Part shown: positions 5,588 to 7,497 of the stretch, one piece after another
Layout of the letters: every line of letters begins with the position of its first letter
Position numbering within the stretch: position 1 is the first letter of the stretch
Origin: Cellulomonadaceae bacterium
Lineage (GTDB): Bacteria; Actinomycetota; Actinomycetes; Actinomycetales; Cellulomonadaceae
Direction of reading: 5' to 3'
Assembly: GCA_031282935.1 (NCBI GenBank)
Contig: JAITCS010000075.1
Span: 1 to 7,497 of the forward strand
Length of the DNA: 7,497 nucleotides
Translations under genes and position numbers: made by a program
The notes under the pieces: generated by a model
Seen by the model: the letters and a program-made list of their open reading frames with translations, nothing else
The model's database searches: none
What the model was told of the DNA's origin: nothing

Positions 5588-7497
5588 ATGGCAGGTTCGG
5601 CACCTAAGGGGACTTTGAAGGGGGCGGGTGCGGCAGCGGTTGAGGCAACGCGTAGCAGGGCGCTCAAGGCGGTGGCGCCCCTCGGTGGTCACCATCGGCT
5701 AGCGGAGCCGCTGCAAACTGCTTTAGGCACCAAAACAGCAAACGCTTTGGCTACGCTAGGCTTGAATACTGTAGGCGACCTACTTGGCCACTATCCGCGT
5801 CGTTATGTTGAGCCAGGTCGGCAAACAACAATAGAAAAGCTAACTGCCGGGGAATACGTTTCGGTTTTTGGCACGGTTCTTCATTCCGAAATAAGACAGA
5901 ACAGCAACGGCGGCTATCGCCTGGAAGTTCTGATAACTGACGGCACCAGCGAATTGCAGTTGACTTTCTTTGCCCGCAAATTATATGCTGTGGAATGGAG
6001 GCTGAAAAACTTATCTGAGGGCGTTCTTGGGGTGTTCTCTGGCACCGTAAATGTATACAACGGTAAGTTACAGCTAACGCACCCCGCTTATGCGTTAGTC
6101 GGGGAAAAGAATGGTGATGAATCCGAGGTGCGGCTCAACGCCACCAAACCCATCCCGATTTATCCCGCAAACGCCAAAACCCCCACGTGGGTTATCCAAA
6201 ACGCGATAAAACCCGTACTAGACACTCTGGCTAAAGACGACATCCCCGACCCATTACGTGGCGCTATAGTCTCAAAATACACCGGAGGCTTGCCGAAACT
6301 TGCGGCCTTGCGTCACCTCCACGCCCCAGCAACCGAAGCGGAATGGCGGGCGGCTCAAAAGCGGTTCCAATTCGAGGAAGCTTTCCTGCTGCAAGTCGCC
6401 CTCGGGCTGCGGCGGCTGGAGGCACAAGCAAGCCCTACCGCACCCCGGCCGCTTGCTGCGGGCTCCAAATCGTTGCTTGGCGAGTTCGATGGGAACCTGC
6501 CGTTCACGCTCACTTCGGGACAAATGGAAATCGGTAAAGTGATTTCTGAGGAATTGGGTAGCACCGTTCCCATGCAGCGGCTGCTTGTGGGCGAGGTCGG
6601 ATCAGGCAAGACCGTGGTTGCGCTGCGCGCGATGTTGCAAGTCATTGACGCGGGCGGGCAGTGTGTCTTGTTGGCGCCCACAGAGGTTTTGGCCACGCAA
6701 CATGCGCAGTCGTTGACTAAAATGTTGGGGGGCCTTGCCAATTCTGACCTTTTGGCGCAGCCCCAGGTGAAAGTTTCCTTACTTACGGGTAGCACCCCTT
6801 CGCCGCAACGGAAAGACATATTGCTCGATATCATTTCTGGGCACACCAAAATACTGGTTGGAACCCACGCTTTGTTGGAGGACAAAGTGCAGTTCGCTGA
6901 CTTGGGGCTTGTGGTGGTAGATGAACAGCATCGTTTCGGGGTGGAACAGCGGGAAAAACTGAAATCCAAGGGAACCGCCCCGAATTTGCTAGTGATGACT
7001 GCGACACCCATTCCACGCACTATCGCAATGACTGTATTTGGCGATTTGGATATTTCGCAACTGAAAGAACTACCGCCGGGGCGCCAACCGATAACCACCC
7101 ATGTTGTGCCGGAATATAAAACTCATTGGCTACATAGAACTTGGCAGCGCGTGGCTGAAGAAGTCAAAAAGGGGCATCAAGTGTTTGTGGTGTGCCCACG
7201 AATTGGCGATTCCGTTGCCAACACCACTGAAAAGGGCCGGGAATTGCATACCGTTGCCGAGGTTCTTGAGCACCTGCAAAATGAACCAGCCCTTGCGGGC
7301 ATAACGATGGAAGCTTTGCACGGGCAGATGAAATCGGCCGACAAAGAAGCCGTTATGCAACGCTTCCGGAGCGCCGCAACGCAATTACTGGTTTCGACAA
7401 CGGTTATTGAAGTCGGCGTGGACATTCCCGCCGCGACGGTGATGGTCATATTCGATGCTGACCTTTTTGGCGTGTCGCAATTACACCAATTAAGGGG
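5588..7497 (+). CDS. recG: ATP-dependent DNA helicase RecG, 3' end missing
   Basis: Superfamily 2 helicase that reverses stalled replication forks and processes branched DNA. 636 codons are present and the frame is open to the window edge. The N-terminal wedge/OB-fold region (about 40-190) begins with LGLNTVGDLLGHYPRRY. The motor shows Walker A GEVGSGKT (335-342), the DEQH box with DEQHRFGVEQR (445-455), TATPIPRT (471-478) and VSTTVIEVGVDIPAAT. The last residues, QLHQLR, are the start of motif VI (usually QLHQLRGRVGR), so only the end of the motor and the C-terminal tail are missing. Walker A has Glu where most RecG have Asp, a mild change. The first 35 or so residues are Ala/Gly-rich and extend beyond usual starts, so a later start (for example GTG 5672) is possible. 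ATG 5588 lies 3 nt after the DAK2 stop with only a weak AGG, which suggests translational coupling. Confidence 0.95.
   Translation, partial: MAGSAPKGTLKGAGAAAVEATRSRALKAVAPLGGHHRLAEPLQTALGTKTANALATLGLNTVGDLLGHYPRRYVEPGRQTTIEKLTAGEYVSVFGTVLHSEIRQNSNGGYRLEVLITDGTSELQLTFFARKLYAVEWRLKNLSEGVLGVFSGTVNVYNGKLQLTHPAYALVGEKNGDESEVRLNATKPIPIYPANAKTPTWVIQNAIKPVLDTLAKDDIPDPLRGAIVSKYTGGLPKLAALRHLHAPATEAEWRAAQKRFQFEEAFLLQVALGLRRLEAQASPTAPRPLAAGSKSLLGEFDGNLPFTLTSGQMEIGKVISEELGSTVPMQRLLVGEVGSGKTVVALRAMLQVIDAGGQCVLLAPTEVLATQHAQSLTKMLGGLANSDLLAQPQVKVSLLTGSTPSPQRKDILLDIISGHTKILVGTHALLEDKVQFADLGLVVVDEQHRFGVEQREKLKSKGTAPNLLVMTATPIPRTIAMTVFGDLDISQLKELPPGRQPITTHVVPEYKTHWLHRTWQRVAEEVKKGHQVFVVCPRIGDSVANTTEKGRELHTVAEVLEHLQNEPALAGITMEALHGQMKSADKEAVMQRFRSAATQLLVSTTVIEVGVDIPAATVMVIFDADLFGVSQLHQLR

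Noticed and set aside
6355..7098. Minus-strand frame (about 247 codons) opposite recG
   Set aside because: Antisense to the RecG helicase core, with no Shine-Dalgarno or motif.

Overview
The window looks like the chromosome of an actinobacterium of only moderate GC (roughly mid-50s percent by eye). Actinomycetaceae-type genera such as Mobiluncus or Varibaculum would fit, but this is inference. The evidence is the actinobacterial flavour of the L28 protein and the gene set ddl / small lipoprotein / rpmB / DAK2 protein / recG. The same set recurs in Actinobacteria, for example around ddlA to recG in Mycobacterium tuberculosis.

Layout, left to right. Positions 1-42 (minus) hold the first 14 codons of an unidentified gene that runs off the left edge. 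Positions 176-1222 (minus) are a full-length Sua5-type threonylcarbamoyl-AMP synthase, the first step of tRNA t6A modification. After a 110-bp divergent intergenic region, 1333-2499 (plus) is D-alanine--D-alanine ligase. It converges, with a 12-bp gap, on an unrecognised secreted lipoprotein at 2512-3198 (minus). Further right on the minus strand is a solitary rpmB (3421-3621), which encodes a zinc-ribbon L28 and has its own promoter and a clear intrinsic terminator. Diverging from rpmB is a plus-strand pair: a FakA-like DAK2-domain protein (3881-5584) and, three bases later, recG (5588 to the right edge). recG is cut off inside its last helicase motif.

The genes are mostly housekeeping: tRNA modification, peptidoglycan precursor synthesis, ribosome assembly, a likely lipid or fatty-acid kinase component, and replication-fork repair. 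They form at least five transcription units rather than one pathway. I see no mobile element, CRISPR array, tRNA, rRNA or obvious defence or biosynthetic island.

The least ordinary points are three. First, three starts (sua5, ddl, DAK2) lack a properly spaced Shine-Dalgarno and instead have a -10-like hexamer exactly 7 nt upstream, suggesting leaderless transcripts; the lipoprotein, rpmB and left-edge genes have good Shine-Dalgarno sites. Second, the lipoprotein carries an internal repeat ending in spaced cysteines. Third, the DAK2 protein has substitutions next to its metal-binding aspartates.
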